DNA of 35,248 nt from a bacterium. Lineage in GTDB: Bacteria > Bdellovibrionota_C > UBA2361 > OMII01. The notes below the pieces were generated by a model. That model saw nothing but the letters and a program-made list of their open reading frames with translations, was not told where the DNA came from and did not search any database. Position 1 is the stretch's first letter. Each line of letters starts with the position of its first letter. Location of the stretch: positions 1-35,248 of the forward strand of contig JAFMJG010000011.1 of NCBI GenBank assembly GCA_017853605.1, read 5' to 3'. Below, piece after piece: positions 22,412 through 30,696 of this stretch. A program made the translations under genes and the position numbers.

Positions 22412-23761
22412 CTAGCGCTGCAGGATGTGCCGGGCTGAAGCCGCAACTCTCTCATATGGGACGGTAGAGAGGTACTCAAGGAGCTCACGAGCGCTTGCGG
22501 CCACCTCTGTGCACTCGGGCGTGAGGCCGCCGATAAGCACCACAAGGGCGTGCAGCACGTCGGGGTCCTGGCCCGGAGACGCGAGCTCAGCGCACCGTCC
22601 GACAAGCTCCCCCTGGAAGCGCTGCAGGGCGACAAACGGCTCAGTGACTGAGAGAACGATGGCCCTCCCCTCGCCCGCCCTCGCCACGAGGGATGCCAGC
22701 AGGGAGTCCAGGATCCTCATGCCGACGCCGTCGCGCACGTGGCCAAGGAGGATCACAAGGTTTGAGGCTGCGCCGTGCACCGTCGTTGCGTTCGGCGACC
22801 ACAGCATCTCTGAGAGGCGGTCGACCGCTGCCACAGGATCGCCATTGCGGGCCAGGTACACAGCGGTAAAATCCCGCGCCATCTGCAGGTCCGCGTCGTC
22901 GGAGAAGCGCAGGGTCTCTACCATCGGCGCCAGCTCTGCGGGCATCTCTGATGCCCGAACCAAGTGGAGGAACTCATGCTGGCGAACCGTCGTCTCTCGC
23001 TCAACATCAGCCGAGATGAAGCTCAGCCCTCCCCACAGCAGCTTCTGGCGCTCGCGCGCAAACGAGTCGGCGTACGCGGTAAGAACCTTTGCTGAAAAGC
23101 GGCGCACCGCAATGCCTGGCGAGCACAGCCCAACGAGGAGGTGCGCAAACTGCTCATCGCACAGCTCACGAGGGCCATCGGCGACGAGGCGCTTGAGAAG
23201 CTCCCGCTGTGCCCGCTCAGAGAGAGAGAGGTTCTCCTCAACAATCCGGCGGATGCGCTCGCTCTGCGCACCCTGAAAATCGAGGTAGGCTTCAACGCGC
23301 GCATCTCTCGCGCGCGCAGTGGTCTTCGCCAGGACATGCATCGGGATGATCGCCGCCTCTCCCAAGTCCCGCCCCTCCGCAAGCGCCCGCGCCGCATCGA
23401 CTGCGATCCCCGCCCGCTGATCCCACAACATGCGGAGGCACACCGGCGCACCGAGCCCTTGGCCATCCGGCACCTGACCAACAAACGACAGGAGCGACGA
23501 GACGGCCTCTGCATCGGGCTCCTTGGGGATACGGGCGAGCACCCGGGCAGGAATCGACGGAAACAGCCCGGCGCTGTTGGTTAGAAAGTCAGCTGACGCA
23601 CGCCGGACGGTGATTGAGGGATCCGCGAGAAAGGACACTGCGAGCTCCGCCCGCTGCTTCCAGCCCGCCCCGGCGAGCGCCGCCAGCGGACTCGAGGAGG
23701 CGCCCTCAATGCGGGGGGCCTTTTTTGGAAGAATGGGGTCCATTCCGGGATTGTGCAACAT
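22412..23761 (-). CDS. Helical-repeat (HEAT-like) protein of unknown function
   Basis: A 449-residue soluble protein with no signal peptide or membrane segment. It is almost wholly alpha-helical with paired helices at about 35-45 residue spacing, for example ELAVSFLADPSITVRRASADFL, LRMLWDQRAGIAVDAARALAEG and LVGLCSPGIAVRRFSAKVL; the recurring D/SPxxxVRRxSAxxL pattern is typical of HEAT/ARM-like repeats. Such proteins serve as protein-binding scaffolds. I recognise no catalytic motif. An in-frame ATG at 23743 would remove six residues; neither start has a good ribosome site. It is in the same direction as, and about 200 bases downstream of, the kinase-CHASE2 gene, so it might be expressed with it, but no direct link is shown. 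Confidence 0.72.
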   Translation of the reverse strand: MLHNPGMDPILPKKAPRIEGASSSPLAALAGAGWKQRAELAVSFLADPSITVRRASADFLTNSAGLFPSIPARVLARIPKEPDAEAVSSLLSFVGQVPDGQGLGAPVCLRMLWDQRAGIAVDAARALAEGRDLGEAAIIPMHVLAKTTARARDARVEAYLDFQGAQSERIRRIVEENLSLSERAQRELLKRLVADGPRELCDEQFAHLLVGLCSPGIAVRRFSAKVLTAYADSFARERQKLLWGGLSFISADVERETTVRQHEFLHLVRASEMPAELAPMVETLRFSDDADLQMARDFTAVYLARNGDPVAAVDRLSEMLWSPNATTVHGAASNLVILLGHVRDGVGMRILDSLLASLVARAGEGRAIVLSVTEPFVALQRFQGELVGRCAELASPGQDPDVLHALVVLIGGLTPECTEVAASARELLEYLSTVPYERVAASARHILQR

Positions 23762-23943
23762 TAGGCGGGCTCATACTACCACCGGGGGCAGGCAGGGGCG
23801 CCAATCCGGCCCACCGCCGATGCCTCCCAGGCCGGTTGAGTCCGTATCTGTCCTAAACGGAAGTGTAAGTTGCTTATGCTCCTCTGTCCGCTGCCATCGT
23901 TTTGCGCGCCCGGGGCACGAGCCCGCTGGCCGGCGGCACAGTG

Positions 23944-23957
23944 GGGCCAGGAGGCCC
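23944..23957 (-). terminator. Hairpin abutting the kinase gene stop
   Basis: GGGCC and GGCCC form a 5-bp stem with loop AGGA, two bases beyond the stop of the kinase-CHASE2 gene. On the gene strand no T-run follows, so it may instead protect the mRNA end. The 198-base gap to the HEAT-like gene shows nothing else convincing. Confidence 0.3.
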
Positions 23958-23959
23958 TT

Positions 23960-26062
23960 TTACCTGCGCCGCCAACCTGAGGCTGCCGTCTGGGAGAAGA
24001 GGAGGCGCAGGAAGAGCCCCGAAAAGAGCCCCCACAGGATAGGGCACGCCAGCGGGACCAGCGCACCGAACAGGAAGAGGATGTACTGAAGCGCAAAAGC
24101 CCCCACCACAGCCAGGCAGAGGGACAAGACCGCTTTGGCGCCGGAGAGCGTCAGGATAAGGAACGCCATGCAGGCCGCCAATCCGAAGCAGACAGCGAGC
24201 CTACCGCTCCCCTGCACCTCCTCGACCCAGTCTCGGTTGAGTATGTTGGAGGTCGCAGTAGCGTGAATCTCCGTCCCGAACATGCCCTGGTCAAATGGGG
24301 TGACGAACGACTCCCGCTGGGAGGGGCCGGTGCGGCTCCGCAGCCCCAAGCCCACAAACACGATCTTTCCGGTGAACGTGCCGGCCGGGAGGCTCTTGGT
24401 GTCATCAACAACGAGCTGGTAGGGGACCGTGGGGATCGTGCGCGCATCCCCATAAAAGTTGATCAGGGAATTCCTGTCCGGCAGCTCCTTGTCTCCCTTC
24501 GGCGGCATCGCTCCAGCCTCCGCGAGTGATGGGACATCCGGGAAGAGATCGGATCGCTCAACATTAAACTGCCGCACTCGCCCAAATCGTTGAGGCAAGC
24601 CGACGAGCCCGATGCCAACTGCCGCATCCTCAAAAACAGCCGCCGGACGGATCAGCTCCTCAAGAAGGAAGGTCCCGTTGAGGGTCGCCTGCTGAGTGGT
24701 GCCCGACGCAGCCGCCAAAACAGTCGGCACCCTTTTCATCGCCGCCGCCAAGTCGGCATCCACCGACTGGTCGGCTGAGACATCGCTAAAAATGATGTCG
24801 AACACCACGCGCTTCGCCTTGTCGTCTGCCAGGCGAGTGAGGAGCTTTGTGTGAAGCTGCCGGGGCCAGGCTCCGGTCACTGGCACTCCAAGAGTCGAGT
24901 AGCTCGTCTCGTCCATCGAGATCACCATAACGTCCGGTGAAGGATCGCGCATACCGCGCAGCCTAAAGAGGTTGTCGCTCTGCGCAAACTCCATCCCGAC
25001 GAAGGTGTCAGTGGTGCTCAATGGCACCGAGAAGAGGGCCAACAGGGCCCCAAACATGAGCCGCGTGGTGAGGTGCCCCTGTGCAACGCGGCGATAGATG
25101 CGGGTGTGGAGCGGCGCATCATCGAGCAGCTTGTCGAGCGTAATCGTGTTGTTTATCAGGCCCGCCACGAGGCCTTCGTCGAGCTGCCGGGGAGCCTTGG
25201 CATCCAAGTTGGCAGCGAACGTCGGCAACGAGCGCATTCGAAGCTTTGGGTCGATCTCAAGCAGGCTGAGCAGGCCATGCGCCAGCCACTCTGGCACGTC
25301 GGGCCGCAACTCGCGCGGGTCCGGCGGCATCTCCTCAACCTTGCGCATGATAAGGCGCGCCGGCACGTCGTCATCGATCGGCGGCCGCCCTGTCAGGAGC
25401 TGGTACAGGATCGCGCCAATCGCGTAGTAATCGACCGCTATCGATGACTCTTCGCCAATCAGGGTCTCGGGGGCGAGGTAGGCGATAGTGCCCACGATCT
25501 CCCCAGACACGGCGGTCAGGTTTGACACGCCTCCGCGTGAAATGCCGAAGTCGGTGATCTTGAGGCTTCCCTGCTCCAGGATCATGATGTTCGCCGGCTT
25601 TATGTCGCGGTGGATAACCCCCACTGCGTGAACCGCCGATATTCCCCGCATGAGCTGCACTGCCACCCCGAGGACACCCTCGAGCGGCATAAGCTCAGAA
25701 GAAACGAGCGACTCTAGGGTACGGCCCGAGAGGTACTCCATGGTGTAGTAGAGGGTGTCGCCATCCTGGCCGAAGTCGAAGGTTCGCACCACGTTCTCGT
25801 GGTTAATCTTGTGGGTGAGGCGCACTTCCCGAAGAAAGCGGTGAACGAGATCCTCCTTGAACTGCCCCCCCTGCCGCAAAACCTTAATCGCAACATTGGT
25901 CTCGCCGAGCACGATGTCTTCGGCGAGGTACACCGACGCCATTCCGCCTGTCCCAAGCGGACGAAGGATCTTGTAACGGTTGGCGATGACGTGCCCTGCT
26001 GAGAGGAACTGATGTCCCTCCGTTCCGGCTGAAACCATACCCCTCTTTTTGGCGACACCCAT
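23960..26062 (-). CDS. Membrane Ser/Thr protein kinase with CHASE2 sensor domain
   Basis: A 700-residue inner-membrane receptor kinase. Residues about 27-290 are a complete Hanks-type kinase: Gly loop GTGGMASVY (37-45), Lys60 in VAIKVL, HRDIKPANIM (151-160), DFG (171-173), APE (197-199) and Asp211. A membrane helix follows (about 333-350), then a periplasmic CHASE2 domain (about 355-605; DVMVISMDETSYSTLG, RVVFDIIFSDVSAD, IVFVGLG, and the MFGTEIHATATSNIL block), then three helices at the C-terminus. In most CHASE2 proteins the output follows these three helices; here nothing follows and the output is the N-terminal kinase. All catalytic residues are intact. A start at 26038 (eight residues shorter) has AGAGGGG just before it and is an alternative. 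It is divergent from the FecR-TPR-barrel gene. Confidence 0.9.
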   Translation of the reverse strand: MGVAKKRGMVSAGTEGHQFLSAGHVIANRYKILRPLGTGGMASVYLAEDIVLGETNVAIKVLRQGGQFKEDLVHRFLREVRLTHKINHENVVRTFDFGQDGDTLYYTMEYLSGRTLESLVSSELMPLEGVLGVAVQLMRGISAVHAVGVIHRDIKPANIMILEQGSLKITDFGISRGGVSNLTAVSGEIVGTIAYLAPETLIGEESSIAVDYYAIGAILYQLLTGRPPIDDDVPARLIMRKVEEMPPDPRELRPDVPEWLAHGLLSLLEIDPKLRMRSLPTFAANLDAKAPRQLDEGLVAGLINNTITLDKLLDDAPLHTRIYRRVAQGHLTTRLMFGALLALFSVPLSTTDTFVGMEFAQSDNLFRLRGMRDPSPDVMVISMDETSYSTLGVPVTGAWPRQLHTKLLTRLADDKAKRVVFDIIFSDVSADQSVDADLAAAMKRVPTVLAAASGTTQQATLNGTFLLEELIRPAAVFEDAAVGIGLVGLPQRFGRVRQFNVERSDLFPDVPSLAEAGAMPPKGDKELPDRNSLINFYGDARTIPTVPYQLVVDDTKSLPAGTFTGKIVFVGLGLRSRTGPSQRESFVTPFDQGMFGTEIHATATSNILNRDWVEEVQGSGRLAVCFGLAACMAFLILTLSGAKAVLSLCLAVVGAFALQYILFLFGALVPLACPILWGLFSGLFLRLLFSQTAASGWRRR

Positions 26063-26200
26063 GGGTTACACGCGTGCGTACAGGACTAGTCGGCAGGAGC
26101 AGGAAAAAAACTTAGTTCGTCTCACACAAATTCTGATGCCGCATGGGGTGCTCACGCATCCTCATCTATGAGGGAATTGTACGCGCTGGAGGCTAAGCGT
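26063..26200. promoter_or_regulatory. Shared divergent region of kinase and FecR-barrel genes
   Basis: About 138 bases separate the kinase start from the preferred start of the FecR-TPR-barrel gene. Both promoters must lie here, so joint control is plausible. It contains an A7 run (26103-26109) but no clear palindrome or -35/-10 pair that I would defend. Confidence 0.4.
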
Positions 26201-29200
26201 TTGAACTTCCTAAGCCGTCGGATAATCCAGGTTGCCATCCTGCCTGTCTTGGCCGTCCAGCTCCTGCGGCCGTGCCCCGCCCTCGCCGAGCCCCAAGGGG
26301 TTGCCAGCCTGTATGCCGCCGAGGGGGATGTCGCGGTGCGCAGGGCAGGAAGCCAGGACTGGGGGGGCACCAAGACCGGAGACCAGTTCCGGGAGGGAGA
26401 CACGATCCGTACAGGAACCGACGGGAAAGCCGCCCTCCAGTTTGTTGATGGGGCGCTCGTTCGCCTGGGCCGCTTCTCTGCCCTAACGTTTGAAAAGGTC
26501 TCGCCTGCCGGAAACCCGGCAGTCACCCACACCGAGGGCAAGGCCTACTTCTTCTCGCGCGGGGCGCGGCGTGAGCCTGAGATCCGCACTAAGAACGTCA
26601 ACGCAGCGATCTTCGGCACAGAGCTGGTAGTAGAGACCTCAGCTGCTGAAACGACGATTGATGTCCTGCACGGAACGGTAAATGCCTTCAACGCCAAGGG
26701 CTCTGTTTCGCTGTCACCGGGAGAGCGGGCAACGGCGCTCGCTGGAGAAGCCCCAACCAAGTCCATCCTTGTCCGGCCGGCAGAGTCCGTCCAGTGGATG
26801 GTAAACTTCCCAATGCTCCTCGTGGAGAGCGACTTTATCGCTTCGCCTGATCCTGGCTGCCCTGCATCATGCGCTTTGGCCGTGCGGCAGGCGCTGAATG
26901 AGTCCGCAAATGGGCGCTCGCTGCTTGAGGCGCTGCAGGGGGGCGGCCGCGCTCTCGAGGGAACGCAGCGCGGCGCGATCCTCAGGGCTATAGGTCTCTG
27001 GCGTGCGGGAGCTCCGGCTGCAGCGGAGGCAACTCTCGGCTCCCTCCAGGGGGGCGGCAGCCCAACTGACAACGCCCTGCGCGAGCTCGTCGCTGGCTTC
27101 ACCGCCCTGGTTCGCGGGAACACCAACGGCGCGAATGAGCGCCTACAAGCCGCCGTGGCCTACCGCCCAGGGCTGGCAAACGAGCAGCTGCTCAAGTCCT
27201 ATGTCCTGCAGTCTCGCGGAGACCTCGAGGGTGCGCTGGCCGCAATTTCGCTAGCGCGCCAAGAGCACCCAAAGCTGCCGGCGCTGTACGACAGGGAGGC
27301 CGAGCTGCTCCTCTCGTTCAACCGCTACGATGACGCCACTGCCCTCCTCGCGGATCGCCAGCGGGAGTTTGGCCACAGCGCCATGAACTCGGTGCTGGCG
27401 GGCTTTGCCGCGCTTGCCCGCCATGAGTTTGCCGAGGCAGAGGCCGACTTCACCCTTGCACAGCGCGAGGATCCATCGCAGTCGCTCGCCTACCTTGGCC
27501 AGGCCCTCGTGAAGGTAAACGACCAGGACTATGCGGCAACAAAGGAGCTCCTTTCAAAGGCCGTCCAGCTGGATCCCGCTGTGTCATCCTACCGCTCCTA
27601 CCTCGGCAAGCTGTTTTTTGATGACGAGCACTCTGACAAGGCTCGGCAAGAGTACAACGCTGCCATCGAGCTGGACGAGAACGATCCAACCCCCTTCCTC
27701 TACCGCTCGTACGTCGACGTCGCCCAGAACGACGTGATTGGCGGCCTCGCCGACGTTGAGCAGTCGATTAAGCTCAACAACAACCGTGCCGTGTACCGTT
27801 CCTCGCTGATGCTTGACAGGGACCTCGCCGTGCGCGGGGCCGGGCTCTCGCGCGTCTTTACCGAGCTAGGGTTCGACCAGATCGCGCGGGTCGAGGCGGT
27901 CAAGTCTATCAGCGACGACTACAGCAACTTCTCTGCGCACCGCCTGCTGTCTGATGCGTACGAGTCTATCATCGATGTGGATGCGAGAGTCTCGGAGGAT
28001 CGGATTGCAAACCTCCTCTCTCCGCTCAGCTTCAACATCTTCAACAGCATCGGCGAGTCAGTGGCGCTGGGCGACTACAACGCCCTCTTTGACAAGAAGG
28101 AGAACCGGGAGGCCGTATCAGCCCGCTGGGTAAGCAACCAGAACCAGGTGGGCGCCCAGCTCCTCACCACCGGAAAGACTGACACGTTTGGATGGCTCTT
28201 TAGGTACCAGCCCTTCTACCTGAACACATCCCAGAACAACGCCCACCAGGCAGAGAACCGCATTAGGGGGGCAATTCAGTACGAGGTGACCCCCGACGAC
28301 CGCCTGGTGCTTGAGGGCAACTTCAACTCGTACGGCGACAGGTCGTCCGACTCGATACCGACCTCTGCGGGCCCCGTTGAGCTATCGGACTCCTCCGACG
28401 TGAAGCTCGGAAACGTGCTGCTGGGCTACAACCACAGGTTTTCGGCCCAGACAACCCTGCTCGTGCAGGGCGAGTACGCGCGTGACAGCTCCAAGACCTC
28501 GGTCACAAACGACAACCGCCAGAACTTCCTTTCGCTTCCTTCAGCGCCGGAGGACTACTACCCGAGCGTGCTAAGCCTGCAGCAAGGGGCCAATGAGGTC
28601 ACGAACCGCGGCGGCCTCTCGGCGCAGGTTATCTACGCATCGAAGTACGTGGACTCAGTCAGCGGCGCACAGGGTCTCTACGTCGATCCCAACCGCCAAG
28701 AGAGCTCCCCCCTCTACGCGCTCGACGCCTGTGGCGCCTTTGAGCCCCCATGCGCTGGGGGCGTGAACGGCCTGATCTCCACCAGCGCCTCAACCAGCCT
28801 AACCTCTGGAACGGCGTACGAGTACCTGTCGCTCAAGATACCCCAGCGGGCTAACCTTACGCTCGGCTTGGCAGCCACCTCCGTGCAGTACGATCTGACC
28901 GAGGTCCCCCCCTTCCTCTCAGGGCGCGGCAGGGAGAGCAAGCTCGACCCAAAGATCGGCCTCCTCACCACGCCGACCTCGTGGCTCACAACTCGCGCTG
29001 CCTACTTCGAGACGCTCGGAAAGTCGGTGCTTGAGGACCAAAGCTCCCTTGAGCCAACGCTCGTCGGCGGCCTCAACCAGGACTTCAACGACCTGCCGGG
29101 TGCCGAGAGCCGCAACTATGCCTTCGGCCTAGACGCGAAGCTCCCCAACGTAGTGTACGCCGGCGCCCAGTACACCCACCGCAACATCCGCGAGCCCCTT

Positions 29201-29725
29201 GGGGATGTCTCGCAGCTCACCCTTCTCGATGGCGACAACCTCTCCCTCACGCGCCTCTACAACGGCGGCTTCCTTAACTCCGATTCGGAATCGCAGCTCC
29301 TGCGAAGCTACATTTATGGCGTGCTAACCGAGTCAACCGTGCTCACCGCAGACTCACTGATAAACTGGTACAACCTGACCGACCCAGGCGAGAGTCCGGG
29401 ATATATTGACACTCGGCGCTTGCGCCTCGGCGCGCGACAGTACTGGGGCAAGCACCTCTCCTTTACGGCCCAAGGCACCTACCGAAACCAGGACACCGCC
29501 GGCATCCAGAGCGCGCTTGTGCCCGGAGACCTGAGCGCCGGTGGCGGCTTCTGGCTCTTTGATGCCGCCGTCTCCTACCGCTTTCCTGAACAGCACGGAA
29601 ACCTGTTCTTCCGCGTTGACAACGTTCTCAACAGGTCATTTGAGTACGACCAGTCCCCCGGCATTGAGCCCCTCCTGCTAGAGGGGCGCTCCTTTATCCT
29701 GGGGGTTAACTACAACTTCTTCTAG
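26201..29725 (+). CDS. FecR-TPR-outer-membrane beta-barrel protein
   Basis: A protein of 1,174 residues with a signal peptide (cleavage after PALA) and three parts. A FecR domain (about 35-185) contains EGDVAVRRAG, GDTIRTGTDGKAALQF, IRTKNVNAAIFGTELVV and SLSPGERATA. TPR-like helical repeats follow (about 215-560; for example LAYLGQALVKVNDQDYAAT). From about 625 to the end is a beta-barrel of alternating strands with Asn/Asp-rich loops, closing with FFRVDNVLNRSFEYDQ and RSFILGVNYNFF, the end pattern of TonB-dependent receptors with a final Phe. No plug domain or TonB box is seen. A TTG at 26201 is preferred as start: GGAGG lies eight bases upstream and it gives a normal signal peptide; an ATG at 26168 has no ribosome site. 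Substrate and function are unknown; periplasmic FecR parts are known to relay signals in FecA-type systems. Confidence 0.85.
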   Translation: MNFLSRRIIQVAILPVLAVQLLRPCPALAEPQGVASLYAAEGDVAVRRAGSQDWGGTKTGDQFREGDTIRTGTDGKAALQFVDGALVRLGRFSALTFEKVSPAGNPAVTHTEGKAYFFSRGARREPEIRTKNVNAAIFGTELVVETSAAETTIDVLHGTVNAFNAKGSVSLSPGERATALAGEAPTKSILVRPAESVQWMVNFPMLLVESDFIASPDPGCPASCALAVRQALNESANGRSLLEALQGGGRALEGTQRGAILRAIGLWRAGAPAAAEATLGSLQGGGSPTDNALRELVAGFTALVRGNTNGANERLQAAVAYRPGLANEQLLKSYVLQSRGDLEGALAAISLARQEHPKLPALYDREAELLLSFNRYDDATALLADRQREFGHSAMNSVLAGFAALARHEFAEAEADFTLAQREDPSQSLAYLGQALVKVNDQDYAATKELLSKAVQLDPAVSSYRSYLGKLFFDDEHSDKARQEYNAAIELDENDPTPFLYRSYVDVAQNDVIGGLADVEQSIKLNNNRAVYRSSLMLDRDLAVRGAGLSRVFTELGFDQIARVEAVKSISDDYSNFSAHRLLSDAYESIIDVDARVSEDRIANLLSPLSFNIFNSIGESVALGDYNALFDKKENREAVSARWVSNQNQVGAQLLTTGKTDTFGWLFRYQPFYLNTSQNNAHQAENRIRGAIQYEVTPDDRLVLEGNFNSYGDRSSDSIPTSAGPVELSDSSDVKLGNVLLGYNHRFSAQTTLLVQGEYARDSSKTSVTNDNRQNFLSLPSAPEDYYPSVLSLQQGANEVTNRGGLSAQVIYASKYVDSVSGAQGLYVDPNRQESSPLYALDACGAFEPPCAGGVNGLISTSASTSLTSGTAYEYLSLKIPQRANLTLGLAATSVQYDLTEVPPFLSGRGRESKLDPKIGLLTTPTSWLTTRAAYFETLGKSVLEDQSSLEPTLVGGLNQDFNDLPGAESRNYAFGLDAKLPNVVYAGAQYTHRNIREPLGDVSQLTLLDGDNLSLTRLYNGGFLNSDSESQLLRSYIYGVLTESTVLTADSLINWYNLTDPGESPGYIDTRRLRLGARQYWGKHLSFTAQGTYRNQDTAGIQSALVPGDLSAGGGFWLFDAAVSYRFPEQHGNLFFRVDNVLNRSFEYDQSPGIEPLLLEGRSFILGVNYNFF

Positions 29726-29742
29726 CAGCGCAGAGTCGCCCG

Positions 29743-30603
29743 CTATCGCTGCGCCGCCGCCGGCCACTCGAGCGCCTCGGCATCGAGCTCGCCGTCGCAG
29801 ATGTGCGTGACGGGTCCGGTCATCTTGATGCCGAAGCTTCCATCAACGCAGATCGAGAGGCTCCCTCCCGGCATGCGGACCGTGACGTCTTCGCCCACGA
29901 GGCCAAGCCTCTTTGCTACTGCAGCTGCAGCAGAGCTGCTGCTTCCTGACGCCAGCGTATAGCCAGCGCCACGCTCCCAGATCTCGAGCTGAATCTCATT
30001 GCGGGAGAGCACCTTGAGGAGCTGCACGTTCGTCCTGTTCGGAAACAGCGGGTGCCTCTCTAGGAGCGGTCCAAGACGCTCGGCATTTTCCCTTGTTGGG
30101 TCGACGTTGAGCACGACACAGTGGGGGTTGCCGACGGTTGCCGCGCAAAAGAGAACCTCCGTGCCGCCCGCTACAATCGACTCTTCAATAACCTCCCTCT
30201 GCTCGCCCGCCACAGGGATGCGCGCGCTGTCAAAGCTCACCGTTCCCATCTCTACCGTGACGATCCTGCCCCCTTCCGCAACGCGGCAGGCAACCCGCCC
30301 GCCCGCTGTCTGCACAGCGAACGGCTCCGAGCCAACGAGGCGATGGTCCCACAGGTAGCGGGCAAAGATCCTTAGGCCGTTCCCGCTCTTCTCCGCCCGT
30401 GAGCCATCTGGGTTAAAAATTGTGAGGGCGAAAGCGTTGTCACCCTCCTCCTGCCCCTCGCGCACGAGGATCCCATCCGAGCCAATCCCGAAGTTCCGGT
30501 GGCAGAGCCGCTGCACAACCTGTCCGCTCAGACTCCATGGCAGCGCCCGGCGTTCCACGACGATGTAGTCATTTCCCAGGGCGTGGTAGCGGCTGAATTT
30601 CAT
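29743..30603 (-). CDS. DapF-family epimerase homologue with both catalytic Cys replaced by Ser
   Basis: The 286-residue protein matches diaminopimelate epimerase in length and layout: two similar halves, HALGNDYIVV start, FNPDGSRAE, VGNPHCVV and WERGAGYTLASG. DapF converts LL- to meso-diaminopimelate with two Cys acting as acid and base. Here the first Cys motif (CGNGxR) reads SGNGLR with Ser73, and the second (ACGxG) reads ASGSSSS with Ser219; both codons (AGC, TCA) are clear. The flanking substrate-binding residues, including the ERG, are kept. Either this is an active Ser/Ser variant, an epimerase for another substrate, or a non-catalytic paralogue. The ATG at 30603 is preferred over a GTG six codons earlier because AGGGGA lies about 10 bases upstream. 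It diverges from rlmC. Confidence 0.82.
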   Translation of the reverse strand: MKFSRYHALGNDYIVVERRALPWSLSGQVVQRLCHRNFGIGSDGILVREGQEEGDNAFALTIFNPDGSRAEKSGNGLRIFARYLWDHRLVGSEPFAVQTAGGRVACRVAEGGRIVTVEMGTVSFDSARIPVAGEQREVIEESIVAGGTEVLFCAATVGNPHCVVLNVDPTRENAERLGPLLERHPLFPNRTNVQLLKVLSRNEIQLEIWERGAGYTLASGSSSSAAAAVAKRLGLVGEDVTVRMPGGSLSICVDGSFGIKMTGPVTHICDGELDAEALEWPAAAQR

Positions 30604-30696
30604 GGTCTGGTTCCCCTGCACTGCTGCCTGGAGGCTAGCATCCCTGCCTAGGGAGTTCCATAGCGGCGCATTTAGGGTAAGAATGCGGGAGCCAGC

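Noticed and set aside
22425-23276. 283-codon plus-strand frame
   Set aside because: Antisense to the HEAT-like gene; Arg/Ser-rich composition typical of shadow frames.
29725-29752. 6-bp inverted repeat (GCAGCG/CGCTGC) between the barrel gene and dapF stops
   Set aside because: It overlaps the coding ends and has a 16-base loop and no T-run; too weak to call a terminator.
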